Below, in pieces: positions 1 to 9,632 of a DNA stretch of 43,774 nt (position 1 is the stretch's first letter; each line of letters starts with the position of its first letter). Made by a program: the position numbers and the translations under genes. The DNA is from an uncultured Alistipes sp. (GTDB taxonomy: Bacteria; Bacteroidota; Bacteroidia; Bacteroidales; Rikenellaceae), in assembly GCA_937895825.1 (NCBI GenBank), contig CALBKP010000134.1, positions 1-43,774 of the forward strand, in the 5' to 3' direction. The notes beneath the pieces were generated by a model, which was not told the origin of the DNA, did not search any database, and saw only the letters and a list, made by a program, of their open reading frames with translations.

Positions 1-1496
1 ATATGCTGTCGAGCCACTTCCTCGCACGATCGGTGCGCGATGGCGAGGCTCGTACCGTCACCTTCTCGCAGGGCTTGGAGCAGACCGACCGCTCGGAGAG
101 TGGCGTTCAGGAGCAGAATGGTACTTACGTTGAGTTTGTCGTCGACCGCGAGGTCTTTGGCGATTATGCCTACAACATGGAGTACGTGGAGCAGATGGTC
201 AAGAACTATACCTATCTTAACCTCGGCCTTACGGTGGTACTCAACGGTACGTCATATACGTCAAAGAATGGTCTTTTGGATCTTGTGAACGATAACCTCT
301 CTAACGAGCCACTTTATGCCCCTGTACATATCTCTGGCGAGGATATCGAGGTGGTCATCACCCACGGCAACGGCTATGGCGAGGCATACTACTCGTTTGT
401 CAATGGCCAGTACACCCCGCAGGGAGGTACGCATCAGGCCGCCTTCCGTGAGGCTATTGCTAAGACTATTAAGGAGTTTTATCATAAGGACTACGAGCCT
501 GCCGATATCCGCACATCTATCATTGCGGCTATCTCGGTGCGTGTCAACGACCCCATCTTCGAGTCACAGACGAAGACAAAGCTCGGCTCAAAGGATAAGG
601 AGGAGGGTGTGACCATGCGTCAGTTTGTTGGTGACTTCCTTGCCACAAATCTCGACAACTACCTGCATAAGCATCCTGAGGTGGCGCAGACGCTACAAAA
701 GAAGATCGTCGAGAACGAGAAGGAGCGAAAGGCTATATCGGGAGTGCAGAAGAAGGCGCGTGAGGCGGCAAAAAAGGTGTCTCTTAATAACAAGAAGCTC
801 AGAGATTGTAAGATACACTATACGGATAAGCACGATCTTGCTGACCAGACGATGATATTTATCACCGAGGGTAACTCGGCATCGGGCTCTATCACCTCGA
901 GCCGTGACCCACGCACGCAGGCTGTCTTCTCGCTGCGAGGTAAGCCGCTCAACTGTTACGGCCTTACGAAGCGCGTGGTCTACGAGAATGAGGAGTTTAA
1001 CCTACTTCAGGCGGCACTCAACATCGAGGAGGATATGGATAACTTGCGATACAATAAGGTGATCATCGCTACCGATGCCGATGTCGACGGTATGCATATC
1101 CGCCTGTTGCTTACCTCGTTCTTTCTGCAATTCTTCCCCGACGTGATACGCCTCGGTCACCTCTATATATTGCAAACGCCGCTGTTCCGCGTGCGTAACA
1201 AGAAGGAGACGCACTACTGCTATACAGACGAGGAGCGACAGATGGCTGTTAAGAGGTGTGGTGCGCAGGCCGAGATTACTCGATTCAAGGGTCTTGGTGA
1301 GATTTCGGCTGCTGAGTTCAAAGAGTTTATCGGAGAGGGCATGCGTCTGGACAAGGTGCGCCTCACGAAGGATGACCCTATCCACGACCTCCTGGACTTC
1401 TATATGGGTAAGAATACACCCGATCGTAAGGACTTCATCGTGGGTAACTTACGTGTGGAGGAGGATATTGTCGAAAACCTGAAAATGCTTAACTAA
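1..1496 (+). CDS. parE: DNA topoisomerase IV subunit B (ParE), 5' truncated
   Basis: ATPase/TOPRIM subunit of topoisomerase IV, which with ParC decatenates and relaxes daughter chromosomes. The first in-window ATG (position 3) is internal: the frame is open to the edge, and bases 1-2 fit the end of the Asn codon in the conserved stretch 'VN-x-LS' of the transducer region. The GHKL ATP-binding domain is therefore missing. Visible residues, numbered from position 3, are the transducer loop QTKTKLGS at 189-196, the TOPRIM motif TEGNSASG with its catalytic Glu at 289, DADVDG at 358-363 and a KGLGE motif near 435. EGNSASGS in place of the gyrase-type EGDSAGGS points to ParE, as does the direct link to parC. 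The stop TAA overlaps the parC ATG by one base (TAATG), so translation is probably coupled. Confidence 0.95.
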   Translation, partial: MLSSHFLARSVRDGEARTVTFSQGLEQTDRSESGVQEQNGTYVEFVVDREVFGDYAYNMEYVEQMVKNYTYLNLGLTVVLNGTSYTSKNGLLDLVNDNLSNEPLYAPVHISGEDIEVVITHGNGYGEAYYSFVNGQYTPQGGTHQAAFREAIAKTIKEFYHKDYEPADIRTSIIAAISVRVNDPIFESQTKTKLGSKDKEEGVTMRQFVGDFLATNLDNYLHKHPEVAQTLQKKIVENEKERKAISGVQKKAREAAKKVSLNNKKLRDCKIHYTDKHDLADQTMIFITEGNSASGSITSSRDPRTQAVFSLRGKPLNCYGLTKRVVYENEEFNLLQAALNIEEDMDNLRYNKVIIATDADVDGMHIRLLLTSFFLQFFPDVIRLGHLYILQTPLFRVRNKKETHYCYTDEERQMAVKRCGAQAEITRFKGLGEISAAEFKEFIGEGMRLDKVRLTKDDPIHDLLDFYMGKNTPDRKDFIVGNLRVEEDIVENLKMLN

Positions 1497-4249
1497 TGGA
1501 GGATAACAAGGATATATTGGATGTTGAGGCTCAGGACTTAGAGACTCAAGATGTTGATGCACAGGATGCTCCTAAGGGTAAGTACGATCAGCTCACGTCG
1601 GCTGACGACAATGTGCGTAGGCTTACTGGTATGTACAAGAATTGGTTCTTGGACTATGCCTCGTATGTAATCCTCGAGCGTGCTGTGCCGCACCTGGAGG
1701 ATGGACTAAAGCCTGTGCAGCGTCGAATATTGCACGCTATGAAGTGTGTGGAGGATGGCCGCTATAATAAGGTCGCCAATGTCGTAGGTCAGGCTATGCA
1801 GTATCACCCTCACGGTGATGCTTCGATCAAGGATGCGCTTGTGCAGCTTGGTCAGAAGGGTCTGCTTATCGACATGCAGGGTAACTGGGGTAATATCCTC
1901 ACGGGCGATGAGGCTGCTGCTGCTCGATATATCGAGGCACGTCTGTCGAAATTTGCCCTCGATGTAGTGTATAACAAGAAGACTACGGAGTGGATGTTGG
2001 CCTACGATGGCCGCAAGGAGGAACCTGTGACACTACCCGTAAAGTTCCCGCTACTTCTGGCTCAGGGAGCTGATGGTATCGCCGTAGGTCTTGCATCGAA
2101 GATCTTACCGCATAACTTCGTGGAGCTTATCAATGCATCTATTGCCTACCTCCGTGGTGAGGAGTTTATGTTGGTTCCCGACTTTCAGACGGGAGGTATT
2201 ATGGATGCCAGCAACTATAACGATGGCTTGCGTGGTGGCTCGGTGAGGGTGCGTGCCCGTATCTCGAAGATAGACAAGCGCACGTTGGCAATTACGGAGA
2301 TTCCTTATACCACTACGTCGGAGTCAATCAAGGAGTCGATCATCAAGGCTAACGATAAGGGTAAGATTAAGATTAAGAAGGTCGATGATAATACGGCCGA
2401 GAAGGTTGAGATTGTAATCCAGGTTGCTGCCGATGAGTCGTCGGATAAGACCATCGACGCACTCTACGCTTTTACCGACTGCGAGGTGTCAATCTCGCCA
2501 AATGCCTGCGTTATTGTGGATGACAAGCCTGTGTTTATGGGCGTTAGTGACATTCTGCGTTATTCTACTGACCACACAAAGGGTTTGCTTGGCAGAGAGC
2601 TGGAGATTAAACTCGACGAGCTCAACGAGGCGTGGCATGCAGCATCGTTGGAGCGTATCTTTATCGAGAATAAGCTCTACCAGCTTATCGAAGGTTGTCG
2701 CACACGTGAGGCTGCATACGAGGCCGTAGACAAGGGCTTGGAGCCCTTCAAGTCGCAGCTACGCAGGGCTGTTACGTTGGAGGATGTGCAGCGTCTTACG
2801 GAGCTAAAGTTCATACGTATCTCGCGCTACGACTCGGATAAGGCCGACAACGAGATTAAGCAGATAGAGAAGGATATTAAGCAGACAAAGTACGACCTTG
2901 ACCACTTGACCGACTTTGCCATTGCCTACTTCGAGCGTATCAAGGCTAAGTATGGTGAGGGTAAGGAGCGCCGCACGGAGATTAGAGAGTTCGACACCAT
3001 CGAGGCATGGAAGGTGGCATCGTCTAACGCCAAACTCTATGTCGATAGGGCTGAGGGCTTCTTTGGCTATGGCAAGAGCATGAAGGACTCGGAGTTTGTG
3101 TGCGACTGCTCGAACCTCGACGATGTGATTATTATCCTGAAGGATGGCCGCTACAAGATTACGAAGATTACGGAGAAGGCCTTCTTTGATAAGAATATAT
3201 ATTATATAGGTGTATATAAGCGTAACGACGAGCGCACGATATATAACATGCTCTACCGCGATGGTCGTGGTGGTGCTATTATGATGAAGCGCTGCGCCAT
3301 TAAGTCAATCACGCGCGATAAGGAGTATGACCTGACGAAGGGTACACCTCGGAGCGAGTTGTTGTACTTGTCGGTTAATCCCAATGGCGAGGCCGAGATA
3401 TTGAAGATATACCTACGCCCAAGGGCAAGGTTGAAGAAGTGTATCATTGACCTCGACCTCTCGACCCTCGCTATCAAGGGTCGTCAGAGCGTTGGTAATC
3501 TCGTTACGCGCTACCCAATAAATAAGATTGTACTCAAGGAGAAGGGTACATCTACACTTGGAGGTCAGAACATATGGTATGACGAGGATGTCCGTCGTCT
3601 GAATACCGATGGCCGTGGTACGCTGCTCGGCGAGTTTAAGGGTGAGGATAAGATTGTGGTATGGACCGAAAAGAACCAGTACTACATCACGGGCTTCGAC
3701 GTGCAGCAGCATTTCCCCGACGATACGATACGTGTGGAGCGTTACGTGGCCGATAGGGTATATGCGTTGTGTTACTACGACGGCGAGCAGAAGTACTACT
3801 ATATGAAACGCTTCCAGCTCGAGGCTGGTGATAAGACACAGTTCTTCTTGGAGGAGGGTGCTCCTATGCGTTTCGTGGCTATAACCTATCGTTTGGGCGC
3901 TAAACTCGTTGTGACATTTGGCGGCCAGCATGCTCAGCGTGCGGAGGAGGTTGTCGATGTTGATGAGTTTATTGCCGTAAAGAGCCATCGTGCTAAGGGT
4001 AAGCGTATTACGACCTACGAAGTGGCATCGCTTCAGTTTATCGAGCCCGAGGAGCCAGAGCCAACCGACGAGGACTTCGCGGAGGATGAACCGTTGGATG
4101 GCGAGGAGATGGTCGATATGGATGCGGAGGCTATCGATATGGACGACATAGTTGGTGAGGATATCAAGGCCGATCCGAATGTCGACTACGACAAGCGTGC
4201 GGAGGTTGACGATGCAAACTTCTCGCCTGCACAGCTTAACCTATTCTAA
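1496..4249 (+). CDS. parC: DNA topoisomerase IV subunit A (ParC)
   Basis: DNA-cleaving subunit of topoisomerase IV, 917 aa, acting with ParE in chromosome decatenation. After an acidic N-terminal tail (about residues 1-40) come the GyrA/ParC signatures DGLKPVQRRIL (69-79), YHPHGDAS (103-110) and AAARYIEARL, with the catalytic tyrosine at Y145. The C-terminal half is the beta-pinwheel type but lacks a clear GyrA box, which fits ParC rather than GyrA; a separate gyrA lies at 38170-40737. The protein ends in a long Asp/Glu-rich tail. The residue matching quinolone-contact Ser80 of E. coli ParC is Ala109. The start overlaps the parE stop, and shikimate kinase follows after five bases, so these genes are co-transcribed. 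Confidence 0.96.
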   Translation: MEDNKDILDVEAQDLETQDVDAQDAPKGKYDQLTSADDNVRRLTGMYKNWFLDYASYVILERAVPHLEDGLKPVQRRILHAMKCVEDGRYNKVANVVGQAMQYHPHGDASIKDALVQLGQKGLLIDMQGNWGNILTGDEAAAARYIEARLSKFALDVVYNKKTTEWMLAYDGRKEEPVTLPVKFPLLLAQGADGIAVGLASKILPHNFVELINASIAYLRGEEFMLVPDFQTGGIMDASNYNDGLRGGSVRVRARISKIDKRTLAITEIPYTTTSESIKESIIKANDKGKIKIKKVDDNTAEKVEIVIQVAADESSDKTIDALYAFTDCEVSISPNACVIVDDKPVFMGVSDILRYSTDHTKGLLGRELEIKLDELNEAWHAASLERIFIENKLYQLIEGCRTREAAYEAVDKGLEPFKSQLRRAVTLEDVQRLTELKFIRISRYDSDKADNEIKQIEKDIKQTKYDLDHLTDFAIAYFERIKAKYGEGKERRTEIREFDTIEAWKVASSNAKLYVDRAEGFFGYGKSMKDSEFVCDCSNLDDVIIILKDGRYKITKITEKAFFDKNIYYIGVYKRNDERTIYNMLYRDGRGGAIMMKRCAIKSITRDKEYDLTKGTPRSELLYLSVNPNGEAEILKIYLRPRARLKKCIIDLDLSTLAIKGRQSVGNLVTRYPINKIVLKEKGTSTLGGQNIWYDEDVRRLNTDGRGTLLGEFKGEDKIVVWTEKNQYYITGFDVQQHFPDDTIRVERYVADRVYALCYYDGEQKYYYMKRFQLEAGDKTQFFLEEGAPMRFVAITYRLGAKLVVTFGGQHAQRAEEVVDVDEFIAVKSHRAKGKRITTYEVASLQFIEPEEPEPTDEDFAEDEPLDGEEMVDMDAEAIDMDDIVGEDIKADPNVDYDKRAEVDDANFSPAQLNLF

Positions 4250-4254
4250 GTGGT

Positions 4255-4773
4255 ATGATACTCTTCTTGATAGGATATGCCGGCTCGGGTAAGACAACGC
4301 TTGCTAAGCGCTTGGCTAAGGTGTTAAACCTCCATGTCATAGATACGGACAAGCGCGTTGAGCAGATGGTGGGAGCTACCATTGCCGACATATTCTTCTA
4401 TGAGGGGGAGGAGTATTTCCGTCGCTCGGAGCGCGAGGTTGTCGAGGCGTTGGTTGCCCAGGAGCGAGATATGATTGTAGCCACGGGTGGAGGACTACCT
4501 ACGTGGGGTGATAATATGGAGCGTCTGAACGAGTGCGGAACAACGATATACCTACGTCGCACGCCCGAGCAGATACTCTCGCGTCTGACAGCCTTCGGCC
4601 GTGAGAAACGCCCGATGTTTCGTGGTAAGAGTGACGAGGAGCTGATAGAGTTTATGCATGTGCAGATGGCTGAGCGTGAGCCATATTATAGCAAGGCAGC
4701 GATTACTGTCGACTGCTCAACGCTAAGCGACGACGACGTGGTGGAGCATATTGTAAAGGAGTTAAAACGATAG
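4255..4773 (+). CDS. aroK: Shikimate kinase
   Basis: ATP-dependent phosphorylation of shikimate to shikimate-3-phosphate in the aromatic amino-acid (chorismate) pathway; cytosolic. The 172-aa length is normal for the family. Motifs: Walker A GYAGSGKT (7-14), substrate-binding DTD (30-32), the GGG of ATGGGLPTW (78-80), a lid KRPMF (118-122), and the REPYY that follows the adenine-binding region (141-145). It sits five bases after parC and six bases before murI, inside the same plus-strand operon. The lack of a spacer or separate promoter makes independent regulation unlikely. Confidence 0.95.
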   Translation: MILFLIGYAGSGKTTLAKRLAKVLNLHVIDTDKRVEQMVGATIADIFFYEGEEYFRRSEREVVEALVAQERDMIVATGGGLPTWGDNMERLNECGTTIYLRRTPEQILSRLTAFGREKRPMFRGKSDEELIEFMHVQMAEREPYYSKAAITVDCSTLSDDDVVEHIVKELKR

Positions 4774-4779
4774 GCAAGT

Positions 4780-5571
4780 ATGAACAATGCACCCATAGGT
4801 GTCTACGATTCGGGCTTTGGAGGTCTGTCGGTGTGGCGTGAGTTGCACCGTATGTTGCCGCATGAGTCGTTGGTATATCTCGGTGATGGTAAGAACTGTC
4901 CGTATGGTGGCCGTTCGCGCCAGGAGATTGCAACCTTTGCCTTTGCAGCTGTCGAGCGCCTTATTGCAGAGGGGGCGAAGATGGTTGTTGTGGGGTGCAA
5001 TACGGCAACTACGGCTGCGATCAAGGAGCTACGCGAGGCCTGGCCAACGATGCCCATCGTTGGTCTCGAGCCGGCGGTTAAGCCTGCCTGCCTAAGCTCT
5101 GTTAAGCGTCGTATTGCGGTGCTTGCCACGGAGCATAGCCTGCGTAGTGATATGTTCTTGGATACGGCAGCGCGTTATGCAGCGGATGTCGAGGTATTAA
5201 AGGTTGTGGGCAAGGGTTTTGTGGAGATTGTCGAGAGTGATGCGGAGGCTACGCCCGAGGCTATGGCGGCGGTACGCCATGTCGTTGAACCACTGCTTGT
5301 AAAGGAGGTAGATAAGATAGTGCTCGGCTGCACGCACTATCCTTTCCTTAAGCCACAGATACGTCAAATAGTCGATGGCCATGGCATAGATATTATTGAT
5401 TCGGGCGAGGCGGTGGCTCGTCGTGTGGAGTGGCTGCTTGACCGTTACGATATTGCTGCATCGGATGATAACATCGCCGATTACCGCTTTCTGAGCTTTG
5501 CCGATGAGGAGTATCGCCGACGATTAGAGGCTAAGGCTAATAAAATTTTATTGCACGACATTACGTTATAA
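4780..5571 (+). CDS. murI: Glutamate racemase
   Basis: Interconverts L- and D-glutamate, supplying D-Glu for peptidoglycan. It is a 263-aa cofactor-independent Asp/Glu racemase. Both catalytic cysteines are present: C73 in GCNTATT and C184 in GCTHYP. The N-terminal substrate motif VYDSGFGG (8-15) is intact, and the LGDGKNCPYGGRS stretch (35-47) matches the family. The start ATG is six bases after the aroK stop. The next gene, ftsK, begins after a 22-base gap, so murI is an inner gene of the parE-parC-aroK-murI-ftsK cluster. No unusual residues were seen. Confidence 0.96.
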   Translation: MNNAPIGVYDSGFGGLSVWRELHRMLPHESLVYLGDGKNCPYGGRSRQEIATFAFAAVERLIAEGAKMVVVGCNTATTAAIKELREAWPTMPIVGLEPAVKPACLSSVKRRIAVLATEHSLRSDMFLDTAARYAADVEVLKVVGKGFVEIVESDAEATPEAMAAVRHVVEPLLVKEVDKIVLGCTHYPFLKPQIRQIVDGHGIDIIDSGEAVARRVEWLLDRYDIAASDDNIADYRFLSFADEEYRRRLEAKANKILLHDITL

Positions 5572-5593
5572 AGGTAGTAACATAGATAGTTGT

Positions 5594-8179
5594 ATGGCAA
5601 AAGATACAAAGGCTAAGGGTCGGGCTAAGACGACCTACGATAATAGCAATGGGCAGTTATCGACAATGGATAACGTGCGCCTTATCTCGGGCTTCGTGCT
5701 GATGCTCATAGGTGCATTTATCTTCTGCTCGATACTTTCGTACTACTTCTACTGGAAGCAGGATATGAGTGCGTTGCAGGAGGTGGGTAGGCCCATGAGC
5801 GATCCAGAGTTTAAGAATATATGTGGTCAGGGTGGTGCTGCGGTCGCTAATATGTTGGTTGGCGGGGGCTTTGGTCTCTTTGCCATCATCATACCTGTTG
5901 TCATCACGATTATAGGCTGGCGATTGTTCCGCTATAAGCCTCTGCGCCTGCACCGCTTCGTACTTATCTATGCCTTTGTATTGGTGCTCGGCTCGCTTAC
6001 TTTGGGTTACGTCTTTGGCACAAACTGGGGCGTTTTCGGCTCGGGACTTGGCGGCGAGTATGGCGTAGCCTTGAACGAGGCGTTGCGTGGAGCTATCGGC
6101 ACCATCGGAACGCTGCTTGCCATTGTTGCTGGTTGGATACTCACGGGTCTGCTTATCAATCGCAATTTCTTGCAGGTCGTAGATAATGTTGGTGGCCATG
6201 TGGCAGGAGGCATGACCGAGGCTACGCGCCGTGCAGTGAGCATGCTTCATCGTACTAAGGAGGAGAAGAATGATGTTGATATGGAGGAACATATCGAGCC
6301 TGTGTATGAGGAAGATGTCGAGGAGGAAGATCCATTTACTGTTGCGCCCAAGGAGACTATTGTTGCAGAGCCCGATCCTGTGGAAGAGCAGGTGAAAGAA
6401 CCAGTGTCGGAGCCCGAAACTGAGGTAGCTTCGTCGGAACATGAGCCAGTGCCCGAGGAGGATGAGATCTTCACAGTGGAGCCTATCACGGAGAATGATG
6501 CACCGATGGATCCTATCGAGGTGGATGAAGTCCTGGGTGTGGATGATAATCAGACTGAGGGTGATAGTGATGAGGATGACAATGACAATGATGCGCTTGT
6601 CGTACAGGTAATATCGAATAAGGTTAAGCAGGTCGAGGAGGAAGATATCGAGAGTGACCTCTACGACCCGATGCTCGACCTTGCCCGCTACGATGCCCCC
6701 ATGCCATCGTTGCTGAGCGACTATAAGAGCGAGAAGGTAATCAACGAGCAGGAGATATTCGAGAATAAGGAGCGTATCCGTGAGACACTTAGTAACTTCC
6801 ATATCCCGATTATCTCGATGACAGCAACCGTAGGCCCTACCGTTACGCTCTATGAGATAGTCCAGGATCCGAGCGTTAAGATTGCCCGCATACGTGGCCT
6901 TGAGGATGACCTTGCGCAGAATCTCAAGGCTCAGAGTGTGCGTATCATCGCCCCAATCCCAGGTAAGGGTACGGTGGGTATCGAGGTGCCTAACCAGACC
7001 AAGCAGACGGTGTCGATGCACTCGGCGATATGTTCCGAGGAGTTTCAGTCCATGCGTGCAGAGTTGCCCGTGGTCATCGGCCGCACCATCCAGAACGAGA
7101 ACTACACCTTTGACCTCGCCAAGATGCCGCACTTGCTGGTGGCAGGTGCTACGGGTCAGGGTAAGTCGGTGGGCTTGAACGCTATAATCACATCGTTGCT
7201 CTATCGTAAGCACCCAGCAGAGCTTAAGTTTGTGTTGATTGATCCCAAGATGGTGGAGTTCTCGCTGTACAACAAACTGGAAAAACACTTCCTGGCAAAG
7301 ATGGAGTCGGAGGATGAGTCTATCGTCACTGACCCCAAGAAGGCTGTGTATACGCTCAATGCCCTCTGTACGGAGATGGCTACGCGCCTGGAACTCTGCA
7401 AGAAAGCGCATGCAAAGAATATCGTGGAGTATAACGACAAATTCCTACACCGCCAGCTTAACCCAGACAATGGTCACCGTTTCTTGCCATACATTGTGGT
7501 CATCATCGACGAGTTTGCCGATTTGATTATGACGGCCAAGGAGGTAGAGACTCCCGTCATGCGCCTCGCACAGAAGGCGCGTGCGGTGGGTATCCACCTT
7601 ATCGTCGCTACGCAGCGCCCCGACGTGAAGGTCATCACGGGTGGTATCAAGGCTAACTTCCCAGCGCGTATCGCCTTTCGCGTTATGCAGATGACAGACT
7701 CGCGCACGATAATCGACCAGCCGGGTGCCAACCAGCTTATTGGTCGTGGCGATATGTTGTTCCTCAGCGGCGGCGAGCCTACACGTATCCAGTGTGCCTT
7801 TGTCGACACGCCCGATGTTGAGCGCGTGGTCAACCATATCGGCTCGCAGCAGGGCTACACGTCGGCATATAACCTGCCGGACTACACCCCCGAGACGGGT
7901 GGCGATATGCCTAACTTCGGCAGTGAGGAGAGTGGCGCACCACAGAAGTATGATCCAAAGTTTGCAGAGATTGCCCGCGAGGCAGTTGCTAACGGCATAA
8001 TATCTACCTCGATGATTCAGCGTAACTTCGAGGTGGGCTTCAACCGTGCTGGCCGTATCATGTTGCAGCTCGAGCGTGCTGGTATCGTTGGCCCGCAGAT
8101 TGGCTCAAAGTCACGCGAGATACGTTTCTACGACCTGCCATCGTTGGAGGCAAAGCTCCAGGAACTTGGAGTTGAGTAG
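5594..8179 (+). CDS. ftsK: DNA translocase FtsK
   Basis: Septum-anchored ATP-driven DNA pump that clears and segregates chromosome termini at division. The protein has 861 aa. Four membrane segments lie at about 29-51, 83-109, 120-141 and 166-188. An acidic, low-complexity Glu/Asp/Val/Pro-rich linker covers roughly 215-350. The RecA-like motor follows, with Walker A GATGQGKS at 518-525 and Walker B IVVIIDE ending at D639-E640. A winged-helix gamma domain occupies about 785-861 (AREAVANGIISTSMIQRNF region), the part that reads KOPS-type sequences and contacts XerD in known FtsKs. It lies downstream of topoisomerase IV, its functional partner in E. coli. A LolA-like gene follows, an order common in Bacteroidales. 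Confidence 0.96.
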   Translation: MAKDTKAKGRAKTTYDNSNGQLSTMDNVRLISGFVLMLIGAFIFCSILSYYFYWKQDMSALQEVGRPMSDPEFKNICGQGGAAVANMLVGGGFGLFAIIIPVVITIIGWRLFRYKPLRLHRFVLIYAFVLVLGSLTLGYVFGTNWGVFGSGLGGEYGVALNEALRGAIGTIGTLLAIVAGWILTGLLINRNFLQVVDNVGGHVAGGMTEATRRAVSMLHRTKEEKNDVDMEEHIEPVYEEDVEEEDPFTVAPKETIVAEPDPVEEQVKEPVSEPETEVASSEHEPVPEEDEIFTVEPITENDAPMDPIEVDEVLGVDDNQTEGDSDEDDNDNDALVVQVISNKVKQVEEEDIESDLYDPMLDLARYDAPMPSLLSDYKSEKVINEQEIFENKERIRETLSNFHIPIISMTATVGPTVTLYEIVQDPSVKIARIRGLEDDLAQNLKAQSVRIIAPIPGKGTVGIEVPNQTKQTVSMHSAICSEEFQSMRAELPVVIGRTIQNENYTFDLAKMPHLLVAGATGQGKSVGLNAIITSLLYRKHPAELKFVLIDPKMVEFSLYNKLEKHFLAKMESEDESIVTDPKKAVYTLNALCTEMATRLELCKKAHAKNIVEYNDKFLHRQLNPDNGHRFLPYIVVIIDEFADLIMTAKEVETPVMRLAQKARAVGIHLIVATQRPDVKVITGGIKANFPARIAFRVMQMTDSRTIIDQPGANQLIGRGDMLFLSGGEPTRIQCAFVDTPDVERVVNHIGSQQGYTSAYNLPDYTPETGGDMPNFGSEESGAPQKYDPKFAEIAREAVANGIISTSMIQRNFEVGFNRAGRIMLQLERAGIVGPQIGSKSREIRFYDLPSLEAKLQELGVE

Positions 8180-8190
8180 GCACCCTTTTA

Positions 8191-8230
8191 ACAATTAGTA
8201 GTGAGTAATTAGTAATCAGTAGTGAGTAAT
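8191..8230 (-). repeat. Dispersed TAATTACT-type intergenic repeat, copy 1
   Basis: The ftsK-lolA gap is almost wholly made of this low-complexity repeat. Read on the minus strand it contains TAATTACTCACTACTAATTG, identical to copy 3 near 26 kb, with a close match near 20.1 kb. Within it, the plus-strand 13-mer AGTAGTGAGTAAT occurs twice (8197-8209 and 8218-8230). The last AT of the second 13-mer is the first two bases of the next gene's start codon. Confidence 0.75.
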
Positions 8231-8846
8231 GTGTAATAAGATTTTCCTTTCGCTTTTGGCAACTATCTTCTCTGTCGCCACGCTCTCGGCGCAGACAGCT
8301 GAGGAGTGGCTCGGGTCGCTCAATAAGACGCTTGGCAACCGCTATACGATGAATGCCGTAGTGCAGATTGGCGATGCGGAGGGTGTCGTTGACGAGCTAA
8401 ATGGCCTCTTTATGGTCGATGGCGATGGCTACTACCTATCGCTCGGCGTGATGGAGGTGTATAGCGATGGCAAGCTACGCTACGAGGTGAACAATGAGCG
8501 TAAGGAGGCGACGATTGATAGGGTAGACCTCACGTCGCACGACCTGCTCACTAATCCCACCAAGGCTTTCACGTTTGCCCCTGACGAGTTTCAGATAACG
8601 TTGCAGTCAGCCTCTGCCGATGCGGCATCGCTTGGTCTTGTACCGCGCGAAGATATAGGCATTGCAAATATTGAGTTGCAGCTTAAGCGCGATGCGAACG
8701 ATAGAGTCTTGCCCGATAGTATCACCTACAACTATGATGGTGATGTTGTGAAGATTAATTTGTCGATAGTGAAAAATAAAGATGCTACGTTGCCACGTTG
8801 GGATGACGATGCCTACCGTGCTTACGACGTGGTGTCGTTCCTATAA
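8229..8846 (+). CDS. LolA-like outer-membrane lipoprotein chaperone
   Basis: Probable periplasmic carrier of the LolA/LolB fold that ferries lipoproteins towards the outer membrane. It has 205 aa. A signal peptide is visible at residues 1-21 (hydrophobic FLSLLATIFSVATLSA, then Q). The mature part is beta-rich with alternating hydrophobic residues: an early TAEEWLGSLNKTLG helix, then YTMNAVVQIG, GLFMVDGDGYYLSLG and KLRYEVNNE strands, and PDSITYNYDGDVVKINL near the end, matching the LolA architecture of short Bacteroidetes members. Position directly after ftsK is typical for this family. The start ATG lies inside the dispersed repeat and no Shine-Dalgarno site is seen. It is the only start that keeps the whole signal peptide. 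Confidence 0.75.
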   Translation: MCNKIFLSLLATIFSVATLSAQTAEEWLGSLNKTLGNRYTMNAVVQIGDAEGVVDELNGLFMVDGDGYYLSLGVMEVYSDGKLRYEVNNERKEATIDRVDLTSHDLLTNPTKAFTFAPDEFQITLQSASADAASLGLVPREDIGIANIELQLKRDANDRVLPDSITYNYDGDVVKINLSIVKNKDATLPRWDDDAYRAYDVVSFL

Positions 8847-8876
8847 TGCTTGTGATAATTTAAAACCAAAAGATAA

Positions 8877-9599
8877 ATGAAGAGACTATTTACTATTTTC
8901 TTGCCCCTGCTTGCGGTAGGGTGCGCAATGGATGATGCAGAGATGCAAGAGGATAACCGCGTCATCGCTGTCGTTGAGAGTTTCGAGAAGTTGATGCCTA
9001 CGGATCAGAGCTATGTCTATGGCTTCGAGAGCGATTACCTCGATTTCCAACATTTTGTCAACGAGGAGTATGGCTACTGGGGTGGCTTCGCCCAGTGTAA
9101 TGGCTACGATATGGAGGATGGTACCTATGCAAACCAGTATAGCGTCTACAACTCTAAGGCCGCCTCGGGCGATGGCTATCTGCTCTATTACTACGACAGC
9201 TTCAACGAGCCATGCGACATCCTCTGCCGCTACTATGGCGACTATCACTTTACCACCGTGCGTCTGAACCTCACAACCTACACCTATAAGTCTATTACCG
9301 AGGAGGATATCAACACGTTTGCACGCATATTTACCGATGGCGATTACCTTAAGGTTACGTTCACAGCACTTATGGAGAATAAGACCGAGGGTGTGAGCGT
9401 GGACTGCTATGTCGTTGACTTCCGCGACGGTAAGAACTTCGTGGCTACCAACTGGGATACATTCGACATCTCCACTCTCAGCGGCGAGCTTTGGGGTGTG
9501 CGCGTGCGCATAGAGACCTCCGATGTCGGCGAGTACGGAGCAAATACTCCTCTCTATATTTGTATGGATGATTTGACCTATACTGCCAATTTCTTGTGA
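8877..9599 (+). CDS. DUF4465-family lipoprotein
   Basis: Predicted surface or periplasmic lipoprotein of 240 aa and unknown function. The signal peptide ends in a lipobox LAVGC with the lipidated Cys at 16. The mature region shows features I associate with DUF4465: an early SFEKL strand, GYWGGFAQCNGYDMEDGTYANQ (Trp/Gly and Asn/Asp-rich turn), a central DGDYLKVTF, then DCYVVDFRDG, a W-containing strand (NWDTFDISTLSG), and a final NTPLYICMDDL strand. Such proteins are often found near surface glycan or metal uptake genes in Bacteroidetes, but nothing here fixes a ligand. It starts 30 bases after the lolA-like gene and is followed by a strong terminator, so it is probably the last gene of the parE-to-lolA run. 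Confidence 0.7.
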   Translation: MKRLFTIFLPLLAVGCAMDDAEMQEDNRVIAVVESFEKLMPTDQSYVYGFESDYLDFQHFVNEEYGYWGGFAQCNGYDMEDGTYANQYSVYNSKAASGDGYLLYYYDSFNEPCDILCRYYGDYHFTTVRLNLTTYTYKSITEEDINTFARIFTDGDYLKVTFTALMENKTEGVSVDCYVVDFRDGKNFVATNWDTFDISTLSGELWGVRVRIETSDVGEYGANTPLYICMDDLTYTANFL

Positions 9600-9632
9600 T
9601 AAGGGGTCATTCTCGGCACATTACAAAAGATT

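Noticed and set aside
5657..7411. Long antisense frame within ftsK
   Set aside because: It lies fully opposite a clear FtsK; its sequence is rich in His, Leu and Arg as expected from the complement of this codon usage.
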